Source of the DNA: Amia ocellicauda
Lineage: Eukaryota > Chordata > Actinopteri > Amiiformes > Amiidae
DNA length: 64,000 nucleotides
Reading direction: 5' to 3'
Assembly: GCF_036373705.1 (NCBI RefSeq)
Contig: NC_089851.1
Coordinates: 56,617,497-56,681,496, forward strand
Shown piece after piece: positions 12,781-29,000 of the stretch. The number at the start of each line of letters is the position of its first letter. Position 1 is the first letter of the stretch. The position numbers and the translations under genes are program-made. The notes beneath the pieces were generated by a model. That model was not told the DNA's origin. It was given only the letters and a program-made list of their open reading frames with translations, and searched no databases.

Positions 12781-15700
12781 TCTCTTAATTGCTATCGCTC
12801 CCCCAATGGTCAGTAGCATTGTAGCATAACAGCAGATCACGGACCAATGTCAATCAGATGCTTGCCTTGCCGTCCATCCATCCATCCATCTATCTATCAA
12901 TCTATCAATGACTCTCGATATCTAACTCTCTTACTTGCTATCGCTCCCCCAATGGTCAGTAGCATAGTAGCATAACAGCAGATCACGGACCACTGTCAAT
13001 CAGATGCTTGCCTTGCCGTCCATCCATCCATCCATCTATCTATCTATCTATCAATGACTCTCGATATCTAACTCTCTTACTTGCTATCGCTCCCCCAATG
13101 GTCAGTAGCATAGTAGCATAACAGCAGATCACGGACCACTGTCAATCAGATGCTTGCCTTGCCGTCCATCCATCCATCTATCTATCTATCTATCTATGAC
13201 TCTTGATATCTAACTCTCTTGCTTGCTATCGCTCCCCCAATGGTCAGTAGCATAGTAGCATAACAGCAGATCACGGACCACTGTCACTCAGATGCTTGCC
13301 TTGCCGTCCATCCATCCATCCATCTATCTATCTATCTATCAATGACTCTCGATATCTAACTCTCTTGCTTGCTATCGCTCCCCCAATGGTCAGTAGCATA
13401 GTAGCATAACAGCAGATCACGGACCACTGTCAATCAGATGCTTGCCTTGCCGTCCATCCATCCATCTATCTATCTATCTATCTATGACTCTTGATATCTA
13501 ACTCTCTTGCTTGCTATCGCTCCCCCAATGGTCAGTAGCATTGTAGCATAACAGCAGATCACGGACCAATGTCAATCAGATGCTTGCCTTGCCGTCCATC
13601 CATCTATCTATCTATCTATCTATCTATCTATGACTCTCGATATCTAACTCTCTTGCTTGCTATCGCTCCCCCAATGGTCAGTAGCATAGTAGCATAACAG
13701 CAGATCACGGACCACTGTCAATCAGATGCTTGCCTTGCCGTCCATCCATCCATCCATCTATCTATCAATCTATCAATGACTCTCGATATCTAACTCTCTT
13801 ACTTGCTATCGCTCCCCCAATGGTCAGTAGCATAGTAGCATAACAGCAGATCACGGACCACTGTCAATCAGATGCTTGCCTTGCCGTCCATCCATCCATC
13901 CATCTATCTATCTATCTATCAATGACTCTCGATATCTAACTCTCTTACTTGCTATCGCTCCCCCAATGGTCAGTAGCATAGTAGCATAACAGCAGATCAC
14001 GGACCACTGTCAATCAGATGCTTGCCTTGCCGTCCATCCATCCATCTATCTATCTATCTATCTATGACTCTTGATATCTAACTCTCTTGCTTGCTATCGC
14101 TCCCCCAATGGTCAGTAGCATAGTAGCATAACAGCAGATCACGGACCACTGTCACTCAGATGCTTGCCTTGCCGTCCATCCATCCATCCATCTATCTATC
14201 TATCTATCAATGACTCTCGATATCTAACTCTCTTGCTTGCTATCGCTCCCCCAATGGTCAGTAGCATAGTAGCATAACAGCAGATCACGGACCACTGTCA
14301 ATCAGATGCTTGCCTTGCCGTCCATCCATCCATCTATCTATCTATCTATCTATGACTCTTGATATCTAACTCTCTTAATTGCTATCGCTCCCCCAATGGT
14401 CAGTAGCATTGTAGCATAACAGCAGATCACGGACCAATGTCAATCAGATGCTTGCCTTGCCGTCCATCCATCCATCCATCTATCTATCAATCTATCAATG
14501 ACTCTCGATATCTAACTCTCTTACTTGCTATCGCTCCCCCAATGGTCAGTAGCATAGTAGCATAACAGCAGATCACGGACCACTGTCAATCAGATGCTTG
14601 CCTTGCCGTCCATCCATCCATCCATCTATCTATCTATCTATCAATGACTCTCGATATCTAACTCTCTTACGTGCTATCGCTCCCCCAATGGTCAGTAGCA
14701 TAGTAGCATAACAGCAGATCACGGACCACTGTCAATCAGATGCTTGCCTTGCCGTCCATCCATCCATCTATCTATCTATCTATCTATGACTCTTGATATC
14801 TAACTCTCTTGCTTGCTATCGCTCCCCCAATGGTCAGTAGCATAGTAGCATAACAGCAGATCACGGACCACTGTCACTCAGATGCTTGCCTTGCCGTCCA
14901 TCCATCCATCCATCTATCTATCTATCTATCAATGACTCTCGATATCTAACTCTCTTGCTTGCTATCGCTCCCCCAATGGTCAGTAGCATAGTAGCATAAC
15001 AGCAGATCACGGACCACTGTCAATCAGATGCTTGCCTTGCCGTCCATCCATCCATCTATCTATCTATCTATCTATGACTCTTGATATCTAACTCTCTTGC
15101 TTGCTATCGCTCCCCCAATGGTCAGTAGCATTGTAGCATAACAGCAGATCACGGACCAATGTCAATCAGATGCTTGCCTTGCCGTCCATCCATCTATCTA
15201 TCTATCTATCTATCTATCTATGACTCTCGATATCTAACTCTCTTGCTTGCTATCGCTCCCCCAATGGTCAGTAGCATAGTAGCATAACAGCAGATCACGG
15301 ACCACTGTCAATCAGATGCTTGCCTTGCCGTCCATCCATCCATCCATCTATCTATCAATCTATCAATGACTCTCGATATCTAACTCTCTTACTTGCTATC
15401 GCTCCCCCAATGGTCAGTAGCATAGTAGCATAACAGCAGATCACGGACCACTGTCAATCAGATGCTTGCCTTGCCGTCCATCCATCCATCCATCTATCTA
15501 TCTATCTATCAATGACTCTCGATATCTAACTCTCTTACTTGCTATCGCTCCCCCAATGGTCAGTAGCATAGTAGCATAACAGCAGATCACGGACCACTGT
15601 CAATCAGATGCTTGCCTTGCCGTCCATCCATCCATCTATCTATCTATCTATCTATGACTCTTGATATCTAACTCTCTTGCTTGCTATCGCTCCCCCAATG

Positions 15701-18700
15701 GTCAGTAGCATAGTAGCATAACAGCAGATCACGGACCACTGTCACTCAGATGCTTGCCTTGCCGTCCATCCATCCATCCATCTATCTATCTATCTATCAA
15801 TGACTCTCGATATCTAACTCTCTTGCTTGCTATCGCTCCCCCCATGGTCAGTAGCATAGTAGCATAACAGCAGATCACGGACCACTGTCAATCAGATGCT
15901 TGCCTTGCCGTCCATCCATCCATCTATCTATCTATCTATCTATGACTCTTGATATCTAACTCTCTTAATTGCTATCGCTCCCCCAATGGTCAGTAGCATT
16001 GTAGCATAACAGCAGATCACGGACCAATGTCAATCAGATGCTTGCCTTGCCGTCCATCCATCCATCCATCTATCTATCAATCTATCAATGACTCTCGATA
16101 TCTAACTCTCTTACTTGCTATCGCTCCCCCAATGGTCAGTAGCATAGTAGCATAACAGCAGATCACGGACCACTGTCAATCAGATGCTTGCCTTGCCGTC
16201 CATCCATCCATCCATCTATCTATCTATCTATCAATGACTCTCGATATCTAACTCTCTTACTTGCTATCGCTCCCCCAATGGTCAGTAGCATAGTAGCATA
16301 ACAGCAGATCACGGACCACTGTCAATCAGATGCTTGCCTTGCCGTCCATCCATCCATCTATCTATCTATCTATCTATGACTCTTGATATCTAACTCTCTT
16401 GCTTGCTATCGCTCCCCCAATGGTCAGTAGCATAGTAGCATAACAGCAGATCACGGACCACTGTCACTCAGATGCTTGCCTTGCCGTCCATCCATCCATC
16501 CATCTATCTATCTATCTATCAATGACTCTCGATATCTAACTCTCTTGCTTGCTATCGCTCCCCCAATGGTCAGTAGCATAGTAGCATAACAGCAGATCAC
16601 GGACCACTGTCAATCAGATGCTTGCCTTGCCGTCCATCCATCCATCTATCTATCTATCTATCTATGACTCTTGATATCTAACTCTCTTGCTTGCTATCGC
16701 TCCCCCAATGGTCAGTAGCATTGTAGCATAACAGCAGATCACGGACCAATGTCAATCAGATGCTTGCCTTGCCGTCCATCCATCTATCTATCTATCTATC
16801 TATCTATCTATGACTCTCGATATCTAACTCTCTTGCTTGCTATCGCTCCCCCAATGGTCAGTAGCATAGTAGCATAACAGCAGATCACGGACCACTGTCA
16901 ATCAGATGCTTGCCTTGCCGTCCATCCATCCATCCATCTATCTATCAATCTATCAATGACTCTCGATATCTAACTCTCTTACTTGCTATCGCTCCCCCAA
17001 TGGTCAGTAGCATAGTAGCATAACAGCAGATCACGGACCACTGTCAATCAGATGCTTGCCTTGCCGTCCATCCATCCATCCATCTATCTATCTATCTATC
17101 AATGACTCTCGATATCTAACTCTCTTACTTGCTATCGCTCCCCCAATGGTCAGTAGCATAGTAGCATAACAGCAGATCACGGACCACTGTCAATCAGATG
17201 CTTGCCTTGCCGTCCATCCATCCATCTATCTATCTATCTATCTATGACTCTTGATATCTAACTCTCTTGCTTGCTATCGCTCCCCCAATGGTCAGTAGCA
17301 TAGTAGCATAACAGCAGATCACGGACCACTGTCACTCAGATGCTTGCCTTGCCGTCCATCCATCCATCCATCTATCTATCTATCTATCAATGACTCTCGA
17401 TATCTAACTCTCTTGCTTGCTATCGCTCCCCCAATGGTCAGTAGCATAGTAGCATAACAGCAGATCACGGACCACTGTCAATCAGATGCTTGCCTTGCCG
17501 TCCATCCATCCATCTATCTATCTATCTATCTATGACTCTTGATATCTAACTCTCTTAATTGCTATCGCTCCCCCAATGGTCAGTAGCATTGTAGCATAAC
17601 AGCAGATCACGGACCAATGTCAATCAGATGCTTGCCTTGCCGTCCATCCATCCATCCATCTATCTATCAATCTATCAATGACTCTCGATATCTAACTCTC
17701 TTACTTGCTATCGCTCCCCCAATGGTCAGTAGCATAGTAGCATAACAGCAGATCACGGACCACTGTCAATCAGATGCTTGCCTTGCCGTCCATCCATCCA
17801 TCCATCTATCTATCTATCTATCAATGACTCTCGATATCTAACTCTCTTACGTGCTATCGCTCCCCCAATGGTCAGTAGCATAGTAGCATAACAGCAGATC
17901 ACGGACCACTGTCAATCAGATGCTTGCCTTGCCGTCCATCCATCCATCTATCTATCTATCTATCTATGACTCTTGATATCTAACTCTCTTGCTTGCTATC
18001 GCTCCCCCAATGGTCAGTAGCATAGTAGCATAACAGCAGATCACGGACCACTGTCACTCAGATGCTTGCCTTGCCGTCCATCCATCCATCCATCTATCTA
18101 TCTATCTATCAATGACTCTCGATATCTAACTCTCTTGCTTGCTATCGCTCCCCCAATGGTCAGTAGCATAGTAGCATAACAGCAGATCACGGACCACTGT
18201 CAATCAGATGCTTGCCTTGCCGTCCATCCATCCATCTATCTATCTATCTATCTATGACTCTTGATATCTAACTCTCTTGCTTGCTATCGCTCCCCCAATG
18301 GTCAGTAGCATTGTAGCATAACAGCAGATCACGGACCAATGTCAATCAGATGCTTGCCTTGCCGTCCATCCATCTATCTATCTATCTATCTATCTATCTA
18401 TGACTCTCGATATCTAACTCTCTTGCTTGCTATCGCTCCCCCAATGGTCAGTAGCATAGTAGCATAACAGCAGATCACGGACCACTGTCAATCAGATGCT
18501 TGCCTTGCCGTCCATCCATCCATCCATCTATCTATCAATCTATCAATGACTCTCGATATCTAACTCTCTTACTTGCTATCGCTCCCCCAATGGTCAGTAG
18601 CATAGTAGCATAACAGCAGATCACGGACCACTGTCAATCAGATGCTTGCCTTGCCGTCCATCCATCCATCCATCTATCTATCTATCTATCAATGACTCTC

Positions 18701-21700
18701 GATATCTAACTCTCTTACTTGCTATCGCTCCCCCAATGGTCAGTAGCATAGTAGCATAACAGCAGATCACGGACCACTGTCAATCAGATGCTTGCCTTGC
18801 CGTCCATCCATCCATCTATCTATCTATCTATCTATGACTCTTGATATCTAACTCTCTTGCTTGCTATCGCTCCCCCAATGGTCAGTAGCATAGTAGCATA
18901 ACAGCAGATCACGGACCACTGTCACTCAGATGCTTGCCTTGCCGTCCATCCATCCATCCATCTATCTATCTATCTATCAATGACTCTCGATATCTAACTC
19001 TCTTGCTTGCTATCGCTCCCCCAATGGTCAGTAGCATAGTAGCATAACAGCAGATCACGGACCACTGTCAATCAGATGCTTGCCTTGCCGTCCATCCATC
19101 CATCTATCTATCTATCTATCTATGACTCTTGATATCTAACTCTCTTAATTGCTATCGCTCCCCCAATGGTCAGTAGCATTGTAGCATAACAGCAGATCAC
19201 GGACCAATGTCAATCAGATGCTTGCCTTGCCGTCCATCCATCCATCCATCTATCTATCAATCTATCAATGACTCTCGATATCTAACTCTCTTACTTGCTA
19301 TCGCTCCCCCAATGGTCAGTAGCATAGTAGCATAACAGCAGATCACGGACCACTGTCAATCAGATGCTTGCCTTGCCGTCCATCCATCCATCCATCTATC
19401 TATCTATCTATCAATGACTCTCGATATCTAACTCTCTTACTTGCTATCGCTCCCCCAATGGTCAGTAGCATAGTAGCATAACAGCAGATCACGGACCACT
19501 GTCAATCAGATGCTTGCCTTGCCGTCCATCCATCCATCTATCTATCTATCTATCTATGACTCTTGATATCTAACTCTCTTGCTTGCTATCGCTCCCCCAA
19601 TGGTCAGTAGCATAGTAGCATAACAGCAGATCACGGACCACTGTCACTCAGATGCTTGCCTTGCCGTCCATCCATCCATCCATCTATCTATCTATCTATC
19701 AATGACTCTCGATATCTAACTCTCTTGCTTGCTATCGCTCCCCCAATGGTCAGTAGCATAGTAGCATAACAGCAGATCACGGACCACTGTCAATCAGATG
19801 CTTGCCTTGCCGTCCATCCATCCATCTATCTATCTATCTATCTATGACTCTTGATATCTAACTCTCTTGCTTGCTATCGCTCCCCCAATGGTCAGTAGCA
19901 TTGTAGCATAACAGCAGATCACGGACCAATGTCAATCAGATGCTTGCCTTGCCGTCCATCCATCTATCTATCTATCTATCTATCTATCTATGACTCTCGA
20001 TATCTAACTCTCTTGCTTGCTATCGCTCCCCCAATGGTCAGTAGCATAGTAGCATAACAGCAGATCACGGACCACTGTCAATCAGATGCTTGCCTTGCCG
20101 TCCATCCATCCATCCATCTATCTATCAATCTATCAATGACTCTCGATATCTAACTCTCTTACTTGCTATCGCTCCCCCAATGGTCAGTAGCATAGTAGCA
20201 TAACAGCAGATCACGGACCACTGTCAATCAGATGCTTGCCTTGCCGTCCATCCATCCATCCATCTATCTATCTATCTATCAATGACTCTCGATATCTAAC
20301 TCTCTTACTTGCTATCGCTCCCCCAATGGTCAGTAGCATAGTAGCATAACAGCAGATCACGGACCACTGTCAATCAGATGCTTGCCTTGCCGTCCATCCA
20401 TCCATCTATCTATCTATCTATCTATGACTCTTGATATCTAACTCTCTTGCTTGCTATCGCTCCCCCAATGGTCAGTAGCATAGTAGCATAACAGCAGATC
20501 ACGGACCACTGTCACTCAGATGCTTGCCTTGCCGTCCATCCATCCATCCATCTATCTATCTATCTATCAATGACTCTCGATATCTAACTCTCTTGCTTGC
20601 TATCGCTCCCCCAATGGTCAGTAGCATAGTAGCATAACAGCAGATCACGGACCACTGTCAATCAGATGCTTGCCTTGCCGTCCATCCATCCATCTATCTA
20701 TCTATCTATCTATGACTCTTGATATCTAACTCTCTTAATTGCTATCGCTCCCCCAATGGTCAGTAGCATTGTAGCATAACAGCAGATCACGGACCAATGT
20801 CAATCAGATGCTTGCCTTGCCGTCCATCCATCCATCCATCTATCTATCAATCTATCAATGACTCTCGATATCTAACTCTCTTACTTGCTATCGCTCCCCC
20901 AATGGTCAGTAGCATAGTAGCATAACAGCAGATCACGGACCACTGTCAATCAGATGCTTGCCTTGCCGTCCATCCATCCATCCATCTATCTATCTATCTA
21001 TCAATGACTCTCGATATCTAACTCTCTTACGTGCTATCGCTCCCCCAATGGTCAGTAGCATAGTAGCATAACAGCAGATCACGGACCACTGTCAATCAGA
21101 TGCTTGCCTTGCCGTCCATCCATCCATCTATCTATCTATCTATCTATGACTCTTGATATCTAACTCTCTTGCTTGCTATCGCTCCCCCAATGGTCAGTAG
21201 CATAGTAGCATAACAGCAGATCACGGACCACTGTCACTCAGATGCTTGCCTTGCCGTCCATCCATCCATCCATCTATCTATCTATCTATCAATGACTCTC
21301 GATATCTAACTCTCTTGCTTGCTATCGCTCCCCCAATGGTCAGTAGCATAGTAGCATAACAGCAGATCACGGACCACTGTCAATCAGATGCTTGCCTTGC
21401 CGTCCATCCATCCATCTATCTATCTATCTATCTATGACTCTTGATATCTAACTCTCTTGCTTGCTATCGCTCCCCCAATGGTCAGTAGCATTGTAGCATA
21501 ACAGCAGATCACGGACCAATGTCAATCAGATGCTTGCCTTGCCGTCCATCCATCTATCTATCTATCTATCTATCTATCTATGACTCTCGATATCTAACTC
21601 TCTTGCTTGCTATCGCTCCCCCAATGGTCAGTAGCATAGTAGCATAACAGCAGATCACGGACCACTGTCAATCAGATGCTTGCCTTGCCGTCCATCCATC

Positions 21701-22040
21701 CATCCATCTATCTATCAATCTATCAATGACTCTCGATATCTAACTCTCTTACTTGCTATCGCTCCCCCAATGGTCAGTAGCATAGTAGCATAACAGCAGA
21801 TCACGGACCACTGTCAATCAGATGCTTGCCTTGCCGTCCATCCATCCATCCATCTATCTATCTATCTATCAATGACTCTCGATATCTAACTCTCTTACTT
21901 GCTATCGCTCCCCCAATGGTCAGTAGCATAGTAGCATAACAGCAGATCACGGACCACTGTCAATCAGATGCTTGCCTTGCCGTCCATCCATCCATCTATC
22001 TATCTATCTATCTATGACTCTTGATATCTAACTCTCTTGC
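12781..22040. repeat. Phased 1590-bp higher-order repeat block (11-mer, alternating to 3180 bp)
   Basis: The rare variant TCTCTTAATT occurs at 12781, 14371, 15961, 17551, 19141 and 20731, exactly 1590 bp apart. Monomer steps from 12805 are 146, 146, 142, 146, 142, 146, 146, 146, 142, 146 and 142 bp, which sum to 1590. Monomers 1-5 and 6-10 are near duplicates, so the unit is a 5-mer plus a 6-mer. A second marker, CTCTTACGTG, appears only in every other unit (near 14661, 17841 and 21021), giving a 3180-bp super-unit. Phase breaks near 22 kb, where the next expected AATT monomer is replaced. Confidence 0.93.
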
Positions 22041-25000
22041 TTGCTATCGCTCCCCCAATGGTCAGTAGCATAGTAGCATAACAGCAGATCACGGACCACT
22101 GTCAATCAGATGCTTGCCTTGCCGTCCATCCATCCATCTATCTATCTATCTATCTATGACTCTTGATATCTAACTCTCTTGCTTGCTATCGCTCCCCCAA
22201 TGGTCAGTAGCATTGCAGCATAACAGCAGATCACGGACCACTGTCAATCAGATGCTTGCCTTGCCGTCCATCCATCCATCTATCTATCTATCTATCTATG
22301 ACTCTCGATATCTAACTCTCTTGCTTGCTATCGCTCCCCCAATGGTCAGTAGCATAGTAGCATAACAGCAGATCACGGACCACTGTCAATCAGATGCTTG
22401 CCTTGCCGTCCATCCATCCATCCATCTATCTATCTATCTATGACTCTTGATATCTAACTCTCTTGCTTGCTATCGCTCCCCCAATGGTCAGTAGCATAGT
22501 AGCATAACAGCAGATCACGGACCACTGTCACTCAGATGCTTGCCTTGCCGTCCATCCATCCATCCATCTATCTATCTATCTATCAATGACTCTCGATATC
22601 TAACTCTCTTGCTTGCTATCGCTCCCCCAATGGTCAGTAGCATAGTAGCATAACAGCAGATCACGGACCACTGTCAATCAGATGCTTGCCTTGCCGTCCA
22701 TCCATCCATCTATCTATCTATCTATCTATGACTCTTGATATCTAACTCTCTTGCTTGCTATCGCTCCCCCAATGGTCAGTAGCATTGTAGCATAACAGCA
22801 GATCACGGACCAATGTCAATCAGATGCTTGCCTTGCCGTCCATCCATCTATCTATCTATCTATCTATCTATCTATGACTCTCGATATCTAACTCTCTTGC
22901 TTGCTATCGCTCCCCCAATGGTCAGTAGCATAGTAGCATAACAGCAGATCACGGACCACTGTCAATCAGATGCTTGCCTTGCCGTCCATCCATCCATCCA
23001 TCTATCTATCAATCTATCAATGACTCTCGATATCTAACTCTCTTACTTGCTATCGCTCCCCCAATGGTCAGTAGCATAGTAGCATAACAGCAGATCACGG
23101 ACCACTGTCAATCAGATGCTTGCCTTGCCGTCCATCCATCCATCCATCTATCTATCTATCTATCAATGACTCTCGATATCTAACTCTCTTACTTGCTATC
23201 GCTCCCCCAATGGTCAGTAGCATAGTAGCATAACAGCAGATCACGGACCACTGTCAATCAGATGCTTGCCTTGCCGTCCATCCATCCATCTATCTATCTA
23301 TCTATCTATGACTCTTGATATCTAACTCTCTTGCTTGCTATCGCTCCCCCAATGGTCAGTAGCATAGTAGCATAACAGCAGATCACGGACCACTGTCACT
23401 CAGATGCTTGCCTTGCCGTCCATCCATCCATCCATCTATCTATCTATCTATCAATGACTCTCGATATCTAACTCTCTTGCTTGCTATCGCTCCCCCAATG
23501 GTCAGTAGCATAGTAGCATAACAGCAGATCACGGACCACTGTCAATCAGATGCTTGCCTTGCCGTCCATCCATCCATCTATCTATCTATCTATCTATGAC
23601 TCTTGATATCTAACTCTCTTAATTGCTATCGCTCCCCCAATGGTCAGTAGCATTGTAGCATAACAGCAGATCACGGACCAATGTCAATCAGATGCTTGCC
23701 TTGCCGTCCATCCATCCATCCATCTATCTATCAATCTATCAATGACTCTCGATATCTAACTCTCTTACTTGCTATCGCTCCCCCAATGGTCAGTAGCATA
23801 GTAGCATAACAGCAGATCACGGACCACTGTCAATCAGATGCTTGCCTTGCCGTCCATCCATCCATCCATCTATCTATCTATCTATCAATGACTCTCGATA
23901 TCTAACTCTCTTACTTGCTATCGCTCCCCCAATGGTCAGTAGCATAGTAGCATAACAGCAGATCACGGACCACTGTCAATCAGATGCTTGCCTTGCCGTC
24001 CATCCATCCATCTATCTATCTATCTATCTATGACTCTTGATATCTAACTCTCTTGCTTGCTATCGCTCCCCCAATGGTCAGTAGCATAGTAGCATAACAG
24101 CAGATCACGGACCACTGTCACTCAGATGCTTGCCTTGCCGTCCATCCATCCATCCATCTATCTATCTATCTATCAATGACTCTCGATATCTAACTCTCTT
24201 GCTTGCTATCGCTCCCCCAATGGTCAGTAGCATAGTAGCATAACAGCAGATCACGGACCACTGTCAATCAGATGCTTGCCTTGCCGTCCATCCATCCATC
24301 TATCTATCTATCTATCTATGACTCTTGATATCTAACTCTCTTGCTTGCTATCGCTCCCCCAATGGTCAGTAGCATTGTAGCATAACAGCAGATCACGGAC
24401 CAATGTCAATCAGATGCTTGCCTTGCCGTCCATCCATCTATCTATCTATCTATCTATCTATCTATGACTCTCGATATCTAACTCTCTTGCTTGCTATCGC
24501 TCCCCCAATGGTCAGTAGCATAGTAGCATAACAGCAGATCACGGACCACTGTCAATCAGATGCTTGCCTTGCCGTCCATCCATCCATCCATCTATCTATC
24601 AATCTATCAATGACTCTCGATATCTAACTCTCTTACTTGCTATCGCTCCCCCAATGGTCAGTAGCATAGTAGCATAACAGCAGATCACGGACCACTGTCA
24701 ATCAGATGCTTGCCTTGCCGTCCATCCATCCATCCATCTATCTATCTATCTATCAATGACTCTCGATATCTAACTCTCTTACTTGCTATCGCTCCCCCAA
24801 TGGTCAGTAGCATAGTAGCATAACAGCAGATCACGGACCACTGTCAATCAGATGCTTGCCTTGCCGTCCATCCATCCATCTATCTATCTATCTATCTATG
24901 ACTCTTGATATCTAACTCTCTTGCTTGCTATCGCTCCCCCAATGGTCAGTAGCATAGTAGCATAACAGCAGATCACGGACCACTGTCACTCAGATGCTTG

Positions 25001-26025
25001 CCTTGCCGTCCATCCATCCATCCATCTATCTATCTATCTATCAATGACTCTCGATATCTAACTCTCTTGCTTGCTATCGCTCCCCCAATGGTCAGTAGCA
25101 TAGTAGCATAACAGCAGATCACGGACCACTGTCAATCAGATGCTTGCCTTGCCGTCCATCCATCCATCTATCTATCTATCTATCTATGACTCTTGATATC
25201 TAACTCTCTTAATTGCTATCGCTCCCCCAATGGTCAGTAGCATTGTAGCATAACAGCAGATCACGGACCAATGTCAATCAGATGCTTGCCTTGCCGTCCA
25301 TCCATCCATCCATCTATCTATCAATCTATCAATGACTCTCGATATCTAACTCTCTTACTTGCTATCGCTCCCCCAATGGTCAGTAGCATAGTAGCATAAC
25401 AGCAGATCACGGACCACTGTCAATCAGATGCTTGCCTTGCCGTCCATCCATCCATCCATCTATCTATCTATCTATCAATGACTCTCGATATCTAACTCTC
25501 TTACTTGCTATCGCTCCCCCAATGGTCAGTAGCATAGTAGCATAACAGCAGATCACGGACCACTGTCAATCAGATGCTTGCCTTGCCGTCCATCCATCCA
25601 TCTATCTATCTATCTATCTATGACTCTTGATATCTAACTCTCTTGCTTGCTATCGCTCCCCCAATGGTCAGTAGCATAGTAGCATAACAGCAGATCACGG
25701 ACCACTGTCACTCAGATGCTTGCCTTGCCGTCCATCCATCCATCCATCTATCTATCTATCTATCAATGACTCTCGATATCTAACTCTCTTGCTTGCTATC
25801 GCTCCCCCAATGGTCAGTAGCATAGTAGCATAACAGCAGATCACGGACCACTGTCAATCAGATGCTTGCCTTGCCGTCCATCCATCCATCTATCTATCTA
25901 TCTATCTATGACTCTTGATATCTAACTCTCTTGCTTGCTATCGCTCCCCCAATGGTCAGTAGCATTGTAGCATAACAGCAGATCACGGACCAATGTCAAT
26001 CAGATGCTTGCCTTGCCGTCCATCC

Positions 26026-26059
<34 letters not shown>

Positions 26060-29000
26060 GACTCTCGATATCTAACTCTCTTGCTTGCTATCGCTCCCCC
26101 AATGGTCAGTAGCATAGTAGCATAACAGCAGATCACGGACCACTGTCAATCAGATGCTTGCCTTGCCGTCCATCCATCCATCCATCTATCTATCAATCTA
26201 TCAATGACTCTCGATATCTAACTCTCTTACTTGCTATCGCTCCCCCAATGGTCAGTAGCATAGTAGCATAACAGCAGATCACGGACCACTGTCAATCAGA
26301 TGCTTGCCTTGCCGTCCATCCATCCATCCATCTATCTATCTATCTATCAATGACTCTCGATATCTAACTCTCTTACTTGCTATCGCTCCCCCAATGGTCA
26401 GTAGCATAGTAGCATAACAGCAGATCACGGACCACTGTCAATCAGATGCTTGCCTTGCCGTCCATCCATCCATCTATCTATCTATCTATCTATGACTCTT
26501 GATATCTAACTCTCTTGCTTGCTATCGCTCCCCCAATGGTCAGTAGCATAGTAGCATAACAGCAGATCACGGACCACTGTCACTCAGATGCTTGCCTTGC
26601 CGTCCATCCATCCATCCATCTATCTATCTATCTATCAATGACTCTCGATATCTAACTCTCTTGCTTGCTATCGCTCCCCCAATGGTCAGTAGCATAGTAG
26701 CATAACAGCAGATCACGGACCACTGTCAATCAGATGCTTGCCTTGCCGTCCATCCATCCATCTATCTATCTATCTATCTATGACTCTTGATATCTAACTC
26801 TCTTGCTTGCTATCGCCCCCCCAATGGTCAGTAGCATAGTAGCATAACAGCAGATCACGGACCACTGTCAATCAGATGCTTGCCTTGCCGTCCATCCATC
26901 CATCTATCTATCTATCTATCTATCTATGACTCTCGATATCTAACTCTCTTGCTTGCTATCGCTCCCCCAATGGTCAGTAGCATAGTAGCATAACAGCAGA
27001 TCACGGACCACTGTCAATCAGATGCTTGCCTTGCCGTCCATCCATCCATCTATCTATCTATCTATCTATGACTCTCGATATCTAACTCTCTTGCTTGCTA
27101 TCGCTCCCCCAATGGTCAGTAGCATAGTAGCATAACAGCAGATCACGGACCACTGTCAATCAGATGCTTGCCTTGCCGTCCATCCATCCATCCATCTATC
27201 TATCAATCTATCAATGACTCTCGATATCTAACTCTCTTACTTGCTATCGCTCCCCCAATGGTCAGTAGCATAGTAGCATAACAGCAGATCACGGACCACT
27301 GTCAATCAGATGCTTGCCTTGCCGTCCATCCATCCATCCATCTATCTATCTATCTATCAATGACTCTCGATATCTAACTCTCTTGCTTGCTATCGCTCCC
27401 CCAATGGTCAGTAGCATAGTAGCATAACAGCAGATCACGGACCACTGTCACTCAGATGCTTGCCTTGCCGTCCATCCATCCATCCATCTATCTATCTATC
27501 TATCAATGACTCTCGATATCTAACTCTCTTGCTTGCTATCGCTCCCCCAATGGTCAGTAGCATAGTAGCATAACAGCAGATCACGGACCACTGTCAATCA
27601 GATGCTTGCCTTGCCGTCCATCCATCCATCTATCTATCTATCTATCTATGACTCTTGATATCTAACTCTCTTGCTTGCTATCGCTCCCCCAATGGTCAGT
27701 AGCATTGTAGCATAACAGCAGATCACGGACCAATGTCAATCAGATGCTTGCCTTGCCGTCCATCCATCCATCTATCTATCTATCTATCTATGACTCTCGA
27801 TATCTAACTCTCTTGCTTGCTATCGCTCCCCCAATGGTCAGTAGCATAGTAGCATAACAGCAGATCACGGACCACTGTCAATCAGATGCTTGCCTTGCCG
27901 TCCATCCATCCATCTATCTATCTATCTATCTATGACTCTTGATATCTAACTCTCTTGCTTGCTATCGCCCCCCCAATGGTCAGTAGCATAGTAGCATAAC
28001 AGCAGATCACGGACCACTGTCAATCACATGCTTGCCTTGCCGTCCATCCATCCATCTATCTATCTATCTATCTATCTATGACTCTCGATATCTAACTCTC
28101 TTGCTTGCTATCGCTCCCCCAATGGTCAGTAGCATAGTAGCATAACAGCAGATCACGGACCACTGTCAATCAGATGCTTGCCTTGCCGTCCATCCATCCA
28201 TCTATCTATCTATCTATCTATGACTCTCGATATCTAACTCTCTTGCTTGCTATCGCTCCCCCAATGGTCAGTAGCATAGTAGCATAACAGCAGATCACGG
28301 ACCACTGTCAATCAGATGCTTGCCTTGCCGTCCATCCATCCATCCATCTATCTATCAATCTATCAATGACTCTCGATATCTAACTCTCTTACTTGCTATC
28401 GCTCCCCCAATGGTCAGTAGCATAGTAGCATAACAGCAGATCACGGACCACTGTCAATCAGATGCTTGCCTTGCCGTCCATCCATCCATCCATCTATCTA
28501 TCTATCTATCTATGACTCTCGATATCTAACTCTCTTGCTTGCTATCGCTCCCCCAATGGTCAGTAGCATAGTAGCATAACAGCAGATCACGGACCACTGT
28601 CAATCAGATGCTTGCCTTGCCGTCCATCCATCCATCCATCTATCTATCAATCTATCAATGACTCTCGATATCTAACTCTCTTACTTGCTATCGCTCCCCC
28701 AATGGTCAGTAGCATAGTAGCATAACAGCAGATCACGGACCACTGTCAATCAGATGCTTGCCTTGCCGTCCATCCATCCATCCATCTATCTATCTATCTA
28801 TCAATGACTCTCGATATCTAACTCTCTTGCTTGCTATCGCTCCCCCAATGGTCAGTAGCATAGTAGCATAACAGCAGATCACGGACCACTGTCACTCAGA
28901 TGCTTGCCTTGCCGTCCATCCATCCATCCATCTATCTATCTATCTATCAATGACTCTCGATATCTAACTCTCTTGCTTGCTATCGCTCCCCCAATGGTCA

